Assembly (NCBI GenBank): GCA_040830545.1
Contig: JBFOMB010000038.1
Location: 1-52,026, forward strand
From: HXMU1420-2 sp040830545
Lineage (GTDB): Bacteria; Pseudomonadota; Alphaproteobacteria; Rhodobacterales; Rhodobacteraceae
Reading direction: 5' to 3'
Length of the DNA: 52,026 nucleotides
In this document: piece after piece, positions 17,660-26,052 of the stretch
How the letters are laid out: every line of letters begins with the position of its first letter
Position numbering within the stretch: the first letter of the stretch is position 1
Position numbers and translations under genes: made by a program
The notes under the pieces: generated by a model
Told to the model about the DNA's origin: nothing
Seen by the model: the letters and a program-made list of their open reading frames with translations, nothing else
Database searches by the model: none

Positions 17660-19540
17660 TCAGAAGACGATGTTCATCATCGTAAGCGAGACGATCAGGA
17701 ACAGGATCGTCATGATGCCACCGCTTTTCATGAAATCGGTCACCTTGTAGCCCGCTGGCCCCATGATCAGGGCATTTACCTGGTGGGTCGGGATCAGGAA
17801 GGAATTCGAGGTGGAGATCGCCACTGTCAGGGCGAAGATCGCCGGGTCGCCCCCGGCCGCCACGGCGATGGACACCGCCAGCGGGACCAGCAGGACCGTG
17901 GCCCCGACATTGGACATGACCAGCGTGAAAGCAGTGGCCAGCAGTGCAACACCTGCCTGTAACCCCCAGATTGGCCAGCCGTCCAGCAGCGCGAGGATCT
18001 GTTGCGCAATCCAGGCGGCTGTGCCGGTGTTCTGGACCGCCTGCCCCAGCGGGATCAGGCTGGCCAGCAGGAATACGGTGGGCCAGCTGACGGCCTCGTA
18101 GGCCTCGTCAATGCGCAGAACATTGGTGGCAATCATGCCCCCTGCCCCGACCAGAAGTGCGAGTGACAGGCGCAGGTCGGTGAACAGGATCAGCGACACC
18201 GCAATCGCGAAGAACAGCAGCGCCCAGACGACCTTGTTCGGGCGAATGTCCTCCATCGGGAAATCGCTGGTGACGACCACGAAGTCGCGGTTGCGGGTCA
18301 GGCGGGCCAGACTGTCCCACGCGGTGAATGCCACCAGCGTGTCACCCGCCCGGAAGGGCACGGTGGAAATGTTGGTGGCTTCGTGCTCCTCGGTCTCCAC
18401 AAGGCTGAGCGTTTCACCCCCGCGATGGATGGCCAGAAGACCGAGACCGTAGGTTTTGCGCATCAGCACGTCGCGGGCGGTTTTGCCGATCAGGTCGGAA
18501 TCGGGGGGGATCACAACCTCAGCCACGCCTGCGACTGTGGGCGCGTAAGCCTCGGCAAAGATGTCGAGTTCGGGCAGCACCTGCAGCCCGTAGGAGAACG
18601 CGATTTCCTCGATCACCTTGCGACGGCCCATGATGGCGAGCCGGCAGGGGTCTTCGACCTGGGTCGACAGGATCGGGGTAAACCAGCGTTGGCCGCGATG
18701 GTAGGAGCCCACGATATAGAGGTTATGGGCCAGCATGATGTCGGCGAATGTCTGCCCGCGCAGGATGGAGCCTTCGGGCACCACAACCTCGACCAGATCA
18801 GATTTCAGGCCGTAGATTTTCTTCAGGTATTTCTGCACCGACTGGCCGCTGCTCGCCTCGTCCCGGGCGGCGTGGTCGGGCAGGACCCAGCGTCCCAGCA
18901 GCACGAAGTAGAGGATGCCGGTCAGGACGAGGCAGAGGCCCACGGGCGTGACCGAGAACAGCGAAAAGGGCCGCATCTGCGCCTCTTCCGGCAGGGTTTC
19001 GTTCGAGGTCACGATCAGGTCGTTGAGCAAGATCAGCGGGGACGAGCCCACCAGGGTGACCGTGCCGCCAAGGATGGCGCAAAATCCCATGGGCATCAGC
19101 AGGCGGCTGAGCGGGATGTCGGTGCGGGTGGAAATCCGGCTGACCACGGGCAGGAACAGCGCTGCGGCACCGACATTCTGCATGAAGCTGGAGATGATGC
19201 CGACCGTGCCCGAGATGATGGGGACAATGCGCGCCTCGGTCTTGCCGCCGTATTTCAGGATGGTGGCGGCGACCTTGCTCATCAATCCGGTGCGATCCAG
19301 ACCCGCGCCGATGATCATCACGGCGATGATCGAAATCACGGCGTTGGACGCGAACCCTTCGAACAGGCGGGTGGGATCAGCCAGGTTGCTGAGGCCCGGT
19401 ACCTGCGAGAGCAGGCCAAGGGTGACCATGACCAGGATGGCCGTGAAATCAATGCGGAAGGTTTCGGTAATGAACAGGATGACGGTGACGGCCAGTATGG
19501 CCAGCACCACCATCATTTCGGTCGTGAGTACAATGTCCAC
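17660..19540 (-). CDS. SLC13-family permease with central RCK_C (TrkA-C) domains
   Basis: A 626-aa inner-membrane transporter of the divalent anion:sodium symporter type. About twelve membrane helices are split into two halves by a soluble insert (residues ~220-420) that holds two RCK_C domains (LVEVVVPEGSILRGQTFADIM and VAEVVIPPDSDLIGKTARDVL). Helical hairpins with SFMQNVGAAALFLPV and VMSNVGATVLLVPL are the paired SNT-like substrate/sodium sites. The substrate is likely sulfate or a dicarboxylate; the sequence does not decide. The start chosen is GTG at 19540, ten bases after GGGAGG; an ATG at 19516 is an alternative, and the frame open to 19714 overlaps the HxlR gene and is not credible. 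Confidence 0.88.
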   Translation of the reverse strand: MDIVLTTEMMVVLAILAVTVILFITETFRIDFTAILVMVTLGLLSQVPGLSNLADPTRLFEGFASNAVISIIAVMIIGAGLDRTGLMSKVAATILKYGGKTEARIVPIISGTVGIISSFMQNVGAAALFLPVVSRISTRTDIPLSRLLMPMGFCAILGGTVTLVGSSPLILLNDLIVTSNETLPEEAQMRPFSLFSVTPVGLCLVLTGILYFVLLGRWVLPDHAARDEASSGQSVQKYLKKIYGLKSDLVEVVVPEGSILRGQTFADIMLAHNLYIVGSYHRGQRWFTPILSTQVEDPCRLAIMGRRKVIEEIAFSYGLQVLPELDIFAEAYAPTVAGVAEVVIPPDSDLIGKTARDVLMRKTYGLGLLAIHRGGETLSLVETEEHEATNISTVPFRAGDTLVAFTAWDSLARLTRNRDFVVVTSDFPMEDIRPNKVVWALLFFAIAVSLILFTDLRLSLALLVGAGGMIATNVLRIDEAYEAVSWPTVFLLASLIPLGQAVQNTGTAAWIAQQILALLDGWPIWGLQAGVALLATAFTLVMSNVGATVLLVPLAVSIAVAAGGDPAIFALTVAISTSNSFLIPTHQVNALIMGPAGYKVTDFMKSGGIMTILFLIVSLTMMNIVF

Positions 19541-19659
19541 CCGGTTTGCGCCTCCCTTGGGAGGTATCATTTCACAGAATGCGCACCGTTGGTAATTTTG
19601 TTTCGCGGTTGCGGTGGGTGTGTCGCATCTGGGCCATAGTTTGAGGTGGTCAGGCCGCG

Positions 19660-20007
19660 CTAGGACACCATTTTCTTCGGCTCTGGCAGCTTGTCCGCGT
19701 TCTTTGCCGCCCACTCGTGCATTTCATAGAGCAGCGGGATCAGGCTTTGGCCCAGTTCGGTCAGGCTGTATTCCACATGGGGCGGGATGGTCTGGAAATC
19801 CTTGCGCAGGACAAACCCGGTTTCCTGCAGTTCCGTCAACTGCCGCGTCAGGGTGCGATGGGTGATGCGCCCAAGGTTGCGTTGCAGCTGATTGAACCGG
19901 CAATTGCCTTGCGCCAGCCAGTAGATGATCAGCAGTTTCCACCGGCCCGAGATGGCGGAAATCAACGTCTCGATCTGGCAATGATCTTCCAATTCTTCCG
20001 GAATCAT
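19660..20007 (-). CDS. HxlR family transcriptional regulator
   Basis: A 115-aa winged-helix regulator: CQIETLISAISGRWKLLIIY is the HxlR family hallmark (cysteine near the N-terminus, then GRWK), followed by FNQLQRNLGRITHRTLTRQL as the recognition region and a wing with PPHVEYSLTELGQSL. The conserved C9 or nearby cysteine may sense oxidants or aldehydes in this family. It is divergent from the FAD reductase gene; an inverted repeat lies between them, so it probably represses that gene and itself. Confidence 0.93.
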   Translation of the reverse strand: MIPEELEDHCQIETLISAISGRWKLLIIYWLAQGNCRFNQLQRNLGRITHRTLTRQLTELQETGFVLRKDFQTIPPHVEYSLTELGQSLIPLLYEMHEWAAKNADKLPEPKKMVS

Positions 20008-20033
20008 AGCGGTATCCCAAATGACCGTACTTG

Positions 20034-20050
20034 TTGCAATGCGCGTGCAA
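20034..20050. promoter_or_regulatory. Inverted repeat between hxlR-type gene and FAD reductase
   Basis: TTGCA-N7-TGCAA, a perfect 5-bp-arm dyad centred midway in the 86-bp divergent intergenic region. The size and position fit an operator for the dimeric HxlR regulator. Confidence 0.45.
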
Positions 20051-20093
20051 TTCTACCTAGCGAGCACAACGCAGTGCTGCAATGGGGAACCAG

Positions 20094-21176
20094 ATGGCAA
20101 AGAAGAAGATCGTGATTGTAGGCGGGGGCTATGTCGGGTTCGAGGTCGCCCAGAAGCTGGAGGCCCATGCGGACATCACGTTGATCGAGGCGCGAGAGGC
20201 ATTTGTGCAGCCGCCTGCCGCAATCCGGGCGCTGGTGCAGCCTGGTTTGCTGGAGCAGATCATACTGCCTTATGATCGGTTGCTGACGTCTGGCCGGGTT
20301 GTGCGCGGACGGGCGGTTTCGGTGTCCGGGTCCGAAGTCACGCTTGCGTCAGGCGAGGCTGTTCCGGCGGACTACGTTGTTGTCGCAACCGGGTCATCTT
20401 ATGCCGCCCCTTTCAAGCCGGCGGGCGACAGCATCGCGGATTTTCGCGTGGCCCATGCGGCGGTCAGCGCGAAACTGGCGGCGGCAAAATCGGTTGTGAT
20501 TGTGGGGGCCGGCGCTGTTGGAACGGAACTGGCCGGGGAAATCGCGGCGGCGCGGCCGCATGTGGCGATCACGCTGGTGTCGTCCGATGACAGGCTGTTT
20601 CCGATGTATCCGACAAAGCTGGGAGAGGCGTTGCAGCGCAAACTGGAAGGGGCTGGCGTGACCGTTGTGACCGGCCAGAGGGCGCAGGATTTGCAGCATC
20701 TGGATCAGCCTTATGCCGGGTCGGTGACGTTGGACGACGGGCGGGTGATTTCGGGTGACCTGATCTTCCCTGTCGTGGGGTCCAAGCCGCAGACAACTTT
20801 GGTCGCGGACCTGCCGGGCGTCAGCTTTGGCCCTGCAGGCAGGGTGAAAACGGATGCGTGGCTGCGGCCTTCGGACCTGCCGAACGTGTTTGTGGCTGGC
20901 GACATGGCGGATGTAGGGGACGGGATGACCATTGTCGCGACGACCCGGCAGAACCCGTGGTTGGTCAAGTCGTTGAAAAAGGTTCTGGGTGGGACACCGG
21001 TGGAGCGCCTGAAACCCTATGCCCCTTGGAAAAAGGCACCGATTCTGTTGCCGTTGGGTCCGGTCATCGGGAGCAGCTGGATCTTTGCTACCATGGGCAA
21101 TTGGGTCACGCGGCAGATGAAGGGCAAAGCGCTGTTCATCCCGAAGTATCGCAAAGCGTTTGGGTTGGGGGACTAG
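20094..21176 (+). CDS. FAD-dependent NAD(P)H oxidoreductase (AIF/FSP1-like)
   Basis: A 360-aa flavoprotein. KIVIVGGGYVGFEVAQKL is the FAD-binding Rossmann motif, VVATGSSYAAPF the second FAD contact, SVVIVGAGAVGTELAGEIAA the NAD(P)H-binding motif, and NVFVAGDMADV the C-terminal FAD motif. Length and arrangement resemble AIFM2/FSP1 and type II NADH dehydrogenases that reduce quinones; the hydrophobic, basic C-terminus (LLPLGPVIGSSWIFATMGNWV) could touch the membrane. The ATG at 20094 (MAKKK) is preferred to 20082 since GGGGAA precedes it. Divergent from the HxlR regulator. Confidence 0.88.
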   Translation: MAKKKIVIVGGGYVGFEVAQKLEAHADITLIEAREAFVQPPAAIRALVQPGLLEQIILPYDRLLTSGRVVRGRAVSVSGSEVTLASGEAVPADYVVVATGSSYAAPFKPAGDSIADFRVAHAAVSAKLAAAKSVVIVGAGAVGTELAGEIAAARPHVAITLVSSDDRLFPMYPTKLGEALQRKLEGAGVTVVTGQRAQDLQHLDQPYAGSVTLDDGRVISGDLIFPVVGSKPQTTLVADLPGVSFGPAGRVKTDAWLRPSDLPNVFVAGDMADVGDGMTIVATTRQNPWLVKSLKKVLGGTPVERLKPYAPWKKAPILLPLGPVIGSSWIFATMGNWVTRQMKGKALFIPKYRKAFGLGD

Positions 21177-21185
21177 GCGCACGCC

Positions 21186-22535
21186 CTATCGCCGTGTGAG
21201 CCTTACCCAAATCCCATCCTTGGACCTGACCGTCAGGTGGGCCACTGGCGTCGGCGGGCGCGCTTCGTCGCGGTCCACGCGATAGTGGCGCAACAGGGTG
21301 GAGAGCAGCAGCGGACCTTCGACCATGGCGAAACCTGCGCCGGGGCAAACCCGACTGCCGGAGGAGAAGGGCATATACGCCTCGCGCAGGCAGGTGCGGC
21401 CATTTTCGGTGGCGAAGCGTCCGGGGTCGAAGCCGTCGGGATTGTCCCAAAGCCGGGAGTGGCGGTGCAGGTGCCAGGGGCTGAGCACCATTTGCGAGCG
21501 CAGTGGGATGTCGCGGTCGCGGAACCGTTCCGGGCAGGTGGTTTCGCGCACCATCATGGGCACGGGCGGGTAGAGGCGCAGCGCCTCGCGGAACACATCG
21601 CGGCTGATCTGCAGTTTGGAAACGGTGCTGAAGCCCGGATCGTCCAGCGCGGCGGCCTCGGCAGCGACTTTGTCCTGCCAGTCAGGGTACAGCGCCATGA
21701 GGTAGAGCGTCCACGCCAGGGCAGAGGCGCTGGTTTCGTGCCCGGCGAGGAAGAAGATGGCGACCTGATCAATCATCTCTTCGGTGTCGAACCGGTCGCC
21801 GGTTTCAGGGTCCGCCGTGGTCATGATCTTGGTCGCGAGGTCGTTGGGGGCGGTTCCGGCCTCAATCTGGGCCATGCGTTCTGCCGTGAGGCGACCGATC
21901 AGGGCGCGGATTTCACGGGCGTTTTCGTGGGTGCCCTTGGGGTAGAACCTTGGCACCCATTTGGGCACGGGCAGGAAGGCGGCGAGGTTCAGGATGGGTT
22001 GCGCGCGCTGGTAGGCGCGGAACCGGGTGAAGACCTGCGAGGCGACCTCGTGTTCGATCGGGATCGAGAACAGCGTGCGGAAGATGACGTCAGCGGCGGC
22101 GTGACTGGTTTCCTCCTCGATCTCGATGATCTGGCCTGTGCGGTTGGCCAGCCGTTTGACGGCAGCGTCAGCCGCGGCGCGCATGGCGGGGAAGGTGTCG
22201 CGCAAGCGCCCGCCCTCGAACGCGGGGTCGATGATGCGGCGCTGGCGTTTCCATGTTTCGCCATTGGTCAGAAAGACCGAGTCGCCCAGCAGGGGCCGCA
22301 GCCCTTCACCGATGCGGTCGGATTTCGGGAAATCGTCGGGCCGGTCCTTGAGCACGGTTTTCACCAGATCGGGCTGGTTCAGCAGGTAGGACCGGAAGAA
22401 GGGCGTGCGAAACTCGGCCATCCAGGCGCGGTAGAGCCGCGCGGGTTGGGCCGACAGGATGTCCTGCCGGAACAGCCGCATGTAGCGCCAGAGCGAGACT
22501 TTGTCTGGCCGGGAGGGCGGTTTGGGCGGGATCAT
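21186..22535 (-). CDS. Cytochrome P450
   Basis: A 449-aa heme monooxygenase. The oxygen-binding I-helix motif AGHET is at residues 264-268, the K-helix ExxR at E317-R320 (EALR), and the heme loop FSSGSRVCPG at 389-399 with the axial ligand C397. No N-terminal membrane anchor is present, so it is a soluble bacterial type needing separate redox partners; no ferredoxin gene is adjacent. Its ATG overlaps the stop of the upstream membrane hydrolase by 4 bp (ATGA), so both are made from one transcript and may work on one substrate. The substrate cannot be read from sequence. Confidence 0.96.
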   Translation of the reverse strand: MIPPKPPSRPDKVSLWRYMRLFRQDILSAQPARLYRAWMAEFRTPFFRSYLLNQPDLVKTVLKDRPDDFPKSDRIGEGLRPLLGDSVFLTNGETWKRQRRIIDPAFEGGRLRDTFPAMRAAADAAVKRLANRTGQIIEIEEETSHAAADVIFRTLFSIPIEHEVASQVFTRFRAYQRAQPILNLAAFLPVPKWVPRFYPKGTHENAREIRALIGRLTAERMAQIEAGTAPNDLATKIMTTADPETGDRFDTEEMIDQVAIFFLAGHETSASALAWTLYLMALYPDWQDKVAAEAAALDDPGFSTVSKLQISRDVFREALRLYPPVPMMVRETTCPERFRDRDIPLRSQMVLSPWHLHRHSRLWDNPDGFDPGRFATENGRTCLREAYMPFSSGSRVCPGAGFAMVEGPLLLSTLLRHYRVDRDEARPPTPVAHLTVRSKDGIWVRLTRR

Positions 22536-23758
22536 GCGGGCTGCACAGAGGTGTATTTGCTGACCGCTGCCTCGATCCGGGATTTCGAGGGCTGACGCCC
22601 GGCATAGCGATCGGCCAGCAAGCGCGGGCCGGCGGTGATGGCGAAATAGTCGTAGTCGCCGGGGGCATCGAAGGCGCAGAGGTACTGGAAATGCAGGCGG
22701 AAGAATTTCCAGCGCAGGTTGGCCCATGTTTCGGGCTTTAACGTCTGGGAGAAGGCAGCAGAGACGACCAGAGGCCAGCGTTTGCCTTCGGGTGCAACGC
22801 CGGTGACGGCGACGGGATCACACAGCGCGAAGGTGCAGCCATCGCCCGGGGCGGTGACGTCGATCCATGTCAGTTCGGGCCGGGTGGAGAGGTATTGCAG
22901 GTCGGCACGCAGATCATAGGCACGCGGCAGAAAGGCAACCATCGGCACCACCTGCCCCAGCGACAGGAAGGACAGCGCCGGGCCATTGTCGGGCACGCGA
23001 CCCGACCGGATCAGGTCAGCCAGCACGGATACCGCCAGATGCGCGCCGGAGGAATGGCCGACGATCAGCACCTCGTCCACGTCTTCGCGCAAAGCGCGGG
23101 CGATGATGTCCGTGAACTCGTCCAAACGTGCGGCCAGGTCTGCGGGGGTCACGCCCTGATGCTGGGCCGAGTAGGCGTAGTTGTGCAAAAGGTAGTAGAT
23201 ATAAAACAGATTATCGTGGTCGCGGAACCAGCGGATCACAAAGGCCCCTGCCCCAAGACCCAGCAAAATGCCAACGACCTGCCCCATCCAGCCCAGCAAC
23301 GCTGCGCCAATTGCGCCAAGCCCCCAGGCCAGTCCCAGCGCCAACACCAGTTGCAACAGCAGGAAGATCACCGGGTATAGCGCCGCGATCACCGGTCCCT
23401 TGCGCAGGCGCATCAACCGCCAAAGCGCGCCGGAGGCGATATAGGTCCACGCCACATGGGTCAGTTGCCGGTAGGTTGCGGGGATGGAATTGGACATGGA
23501 ATTGCGCACGATGTCGGACCAAACCATCACCTCCATATCCGAGGATATGTCCTGCCCGTCAAACCGGGACTCGATGCGCCAGCCATACGTCGCCTCGGTC
23601 TGTTTGGCCTTGAGCGCGATGTCGTAGCCCGAGATTTTGGCCTGCGCGGCGGCCTCTTTCCGGTATGGTTCACGGTATTTGCGGGAATGCACGGGGTCAT
23701 AGCCGGGGAAATAGAACACCCGGCGTCGACGGACGGTGGTTTGTGTCTCGCGGCTCAT
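22532..23758 (-). CDS. Membrane-associated alpha/beta hydrolase
   Basis: A 408-aa protein. The nucleophile elbow GHSSG (S236) at residues 234-238 follows the strand EVLIVG, as in serine hydrolases and lipases. Residues ~122-175 hold two membrane segments (AALYPVIFLLLQLVLALGLA; QVVGILLGLGAGAFVI) inserted between the first strand (RRVFYFPGYDP) and the elbow. The N-terminal FPGYDP motif is likely the oxyanion region. It lies upstream of, and overlaps, the P450 gene. An esterase or lipase role towards a hydrophobic substrate at the membrane is inferred. Confidence 0.85.
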   Translation of the reverse strand: MSRETQTTVRRRRVFYFPGYDPVHSRKYREPYRKEAAAQAKISGYDIALKAKQTEATYGWRIESRFDGQDISSDMEVMVWSDIVRNSMSNSIPATYRQLTHVAWTYIASGALWRLMRLRKGPVIAALYPVIFLLLQLVLALGLAWGLGAIGAALLGWMGQVVGILLGLGAGAFVIRWFRDHDNLFYIYYLLHNYAYSAQHQGVTPADLAARLDEFTDIIARALREDVDEVLIVGHSSGAHLAVSVLADLIRSGRVPDNGPALSFLSLGQVVPMVAFLPRAYDLRADLQYLSTRPELTWIDVTAPGDGCTFALCDPVAVTGVAPEGKRWPLVVSAAFSQTLKPETWANLRWKFFRLHFQYLCAFDAPGDYDYFAITAGPRLLADRYAGRQPSKSRIEAAVSKYTSVQPA

Positions 23759-23932
23759 TCTTCTTGTCCCGCGTTATGCTCAGCCTCTGCTTTCAGGCAG
23801 GTTAACGGGATTTTGCGGCGAGAGTAAGGCCACGCGCCCTGCCCGGCCCACTGACAGCTATCCGCGATTTGGGTTTGCTTGTATCGTTGCCTGCAAACGG
23901 CCTGTTTTGGTCGAAAATCCAGAGGCATCTTG

Positions 23933-24337
23933 ATGAACGAACACCTGATACCACCTGCGCATGAAGACAACGTGCTGGCCATTACGTTTTTCTACTATCG
24001 CGACCTGCCAGCAGCCATGGCGTTTTACGAGGATGTTCTGGGCCTGCCTTTGGCGATTGATCAGGGGTGGTGCAAGATTTACCGGATTTGCCCCGGGGCG
24101 CATGTGGGTCTGGTGGACGAAACAAAGGGCATGAACAAATGGGCGGCGGTGAAACCCGTGCAGTTGTGTATCCGTGTTTCGGACGTAGACGATTGGTATT
24201 CTTACGCTCAGGCACGTGCGTTGGATGCCCTGTCCGAGTTGTTCGTGAATGACGAGATTGGAATCCGTGCCTTTGTCTTCAATGACCCCGAAGGCTATCA
24301 GGTTGAAATTCAGTCCGCGACACGGCCCGGCGCATGA
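23933..24337 (+). CDS. VOC family (glyoxalase/dioxygenase-like) protein
   Basis: A 134-aa VOC protein: ITFFYYRDLPAAMAFYEDVLGL is the first beta-alpha unit, KIYRICPGAHVGLVDE the central sheet, and FVFNDPEGYQVEIQ the C-terminal metal-ligand strand (E). The ATG at 23933 lies seven bases after AGAGG; the frame open to 23879 is rejected. Its last codon overlaps the racemase start (ATGA), so the pair is coupled and probably acts on related substrates, perhaps in degradation of a hydantoin or amide compound. That pathway is a guess. Confidence 0.87.
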   Translation: MNEHLIPPAHEDNVLAITFFYYRDLPAAMAFYEDVLGLPLAIDQGWCKIYRICPGAHVGLVDETKGMNKWAAVKPVQLCIRVSDVDDWYSYAQARALDALSELFVNDEIGIRAFVFNDPEGYQVEIQSATRPGA

Positions 24338-25017
24338 AAAGCCTGATCGTTATCAATCCGAATTCGTCGGAGACCGTCACAGCCGGCATTGACGCCGCCG
24401 TTGAACCACTGCGCGCGTTTGGCATTCCGATCCGCTGTCTGACGCTGGCCGAGGGTCCGCGTGGGATTGAAAGTCAGGTTCAGGCCGATCTGACTATTGC
24501 GCCCATGCTGGCGCTTGCCGAGGCGCAAACGGATGCGGCGGGGTACGTGATAGCCTGTTTTGGTGATCCGGGGCTGCATGCGTTACGGGACCGCTCTGCC
24601 CTGCCCGTTGTGGGCATTCAGGAAGCCTCTGTCATGACCGCGCTGACGCTGGGCCAGCGGTTTGGTGTGATCGCCATTCAGCCCCCGTCCATTCGCCGAC
24701 ACCTGCGCGCGTTTGGCGCGATGGGTGTGATGGATCGCTTGGCCGGAGACCGGGCGCTCGGGCTTGGGGTGGCTGATCTGGCCGATCCTGACCGGTGCCT
24801 TGGCGGCATGATTGCCACTGGCAGGCGGCTGCGAGATGACGATGGCGCCGACGTGCTGATCATGGGATGCGCAGGCATGGCGCAGTACCGCGAACAGGTG
24901 CAGGATGCTGTTGGCGTGCCGGTGGTGGAACCGACGCAGGCGGCGGTCAGCCTGGCCTTGGGTCAAATCCAACTGGGGCTGTCACATGAGGTGAGAGGGT
25001 CAAGCGCCGAAGGCTGA
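24334..25017 (+). CDS. Asp/Glu/hydantoin racemase family protein
   Basis: A 227-aa member of the cofactor-independent racemase superfamily: IVINPNSSETVTAGID at the N-terminus, and the two catalytic cysteines C75 (VIACFGDPG) and C179 (LIMGCAGM), as in allantoin and hydantoin racemases. The family also includes maleate isomerases, so the exact reaction is unsettled; the INPNSS start favours the hydantoin racemase branch. Translationally coupled to the VOC gene. It is convergent with the LysR gene. Confidence 0.85.
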   Translation: MKSLIVINPNSSETVTAGIDAAVEPLRAFGIPIRCLTLAEGPRGIESQVQADLTIAPMLALAEAQTDAAGYVIACFGDPGLHALRDRSALPVVGIQEASVMTALTLGQRFGVIAIQPPSIRRHLRAFGAMGVMDRLAGDRALGLGVADLADPDRCLGGMIATGRRLRDDDGADVLIMGCAGMAQYREQVQDAVGVPVVEPTQAAVSLALGQIQLGLSHEVRGSSAEG

Positions 25018-25063
25018 GCGTGTTGAGCGAGAGCTGTCGGATGGGCGTATGTGCCGTAACGTG

Positions 25064-25960
25064 TCAGCACTGCGCCCGGCAGACATCCAGAAACCGTTCC
25101 ACCAGATCGACCCGCCCGATGTGACGGGCACGGGCGATGACGGCCTTGAAATGCCCGATCTCCTCGTGCAGCGGCAAGGCGACGACACGGTCGCCATCTA
25201 TCGTGCGTCCCTGCTTGGCCGGGAAGCCGACCAGCGTAAACCCCAGCCCCTTGCCCACATAAGCCTGCGCCAGTTCGCGGGACTGCGAGGTGAAGGCGAC
25301 CTGCGGGTGAATGCCCGCAGCGCGCAGCAGTGACAGGTAGGTGGGACCGGGCCCGGAGCTGTCGAGGTCGACATAGGGCATGTCCGCAAGGTCAGAGATG
25401 TGCAGGCGGTCGCGGGTGGCCAGATCGTGTGAGGCGGCCAGCAGGACGAGCGGCGGCAATTCACGGAGCACCTCGATATCGTGGCGCGCGCTGTCGAGGC
25501 CCTGGCCAAAAACGACGAGCGCATCAACCTTGCCCGTATCAAGCGCGTCGAGCAGCGTGGTGTAGCTGCCCTCTATCACCTGTATGCGCACATCCGGGTG
25601 ACTGTCGCGAAAGGCCAGTACGGCGGGCAGAACATAGCGATGGGCCAGCGCAAAATGCGTGCCGATATGGATCGCGCCACGGCGGCCTTCGGACAGGTCG
25701 GTGGCGTTGCGTTCCAGCGCCCGGGCCTGGGCCAGCAGCGCCTCGGCCTGTTTGGCAAATTCGACCCCCGCCCGTGTCAGACGCACGCCCTGCGATGGGA
25801 AACGGTCAAACAGGGTGAGGCCGGTTGCATCCTCCAGCTTGTCAATTGCGGCGGATATGGCGGCGGTGGAAACATTCAATTGCCGCGCGGCCTGCGCGAT
25901 CCCGCCGGAGCGCGCGGTTTCGGTCATGTAGGCCAGTTGGCGCAGGGAATAGCGAACCAT
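25064..25960 (-). CDS. LysR family transcriptional regulator
   Basis: A 298-aa LTTR: residues 1-60 (VRYSLRQLAYMTETARSGGI AQAARQLNVSTAAISAAIDK) are the winged HTH, followed by the linker helix and the periplasmic-binding-like effector domain (GAIHIGTHFALAHRYVLPAV). It is divergent from the TauD-type dioxygenase, with a 92-bp shared region that contains a long inverted repeat. The usual logic is co-inducer-dependent activation of the dioxygenase gene plus autorepression. Confidence 0.94.
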   Translation of the reverse strand: MVRYSLRQLAYMTETARSGGIAQAARQLNVSTAAISAAIDKLEDATGLTLFDRFPSQGVRLTRAGVEFAKQAEALLAQARALERNATDLSEGRRGAIHIGTHFALAHRYVLPAVLAFRDSHPDVRIQVIEGSYTTLLDALDTGKVDALVVFGQGLDSARHDIEVLRELPPLVLLAASHDLATRDRLHISDLADMPYVDLDSSGPGPTYLSLLRAAGIHPQVAFTSQSRELAQAYVGKGLGFTLVGFPAKQGRTIDGDRVVALPLHEEIGHFKAVIARARHIGRVDLVERFLDVCRAQC

Positions 25961-25962
25961 CA

Positions 25963-26001
25963 GAAAAACCTTTCTTTGGTGATAATTTAATCAGGTTTTT
26001 C
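25963..26001. promoter_or_regulatory. Dyad operator candidate for the LysR regulator
   Basis: Perfect 9-bp arms GAAAAACCT and AGGTTTTTC separated by 21 bases, with a smaller nested dyad TGAT...ATCA in the spacer (25979-25992). It starts two bases upstream of the LysR start codon and about 50 bp before the dioxygenase start, the place where LTTR recognition and activation sites are found. Confidence 0.5.
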
Positions 26002-26052
26002 GAGCTATGGCTTGCTGATATTCTGCCCACGATCAGAAACAGGAGCGCAGGC

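Noticed and set aside
18383..19639. A 418-codon frame antisense to the SLC13-type permease
   Set aside because: Its Gly/His/Asp-rich low-complexity translation is a shadow of the membrane-protein codons on the other strand.
21237..22595. A 452-codon frame antisense to the P450
   Set aside because: No ribosome site or domain; the P450 motifs on the minus strand are decisive.
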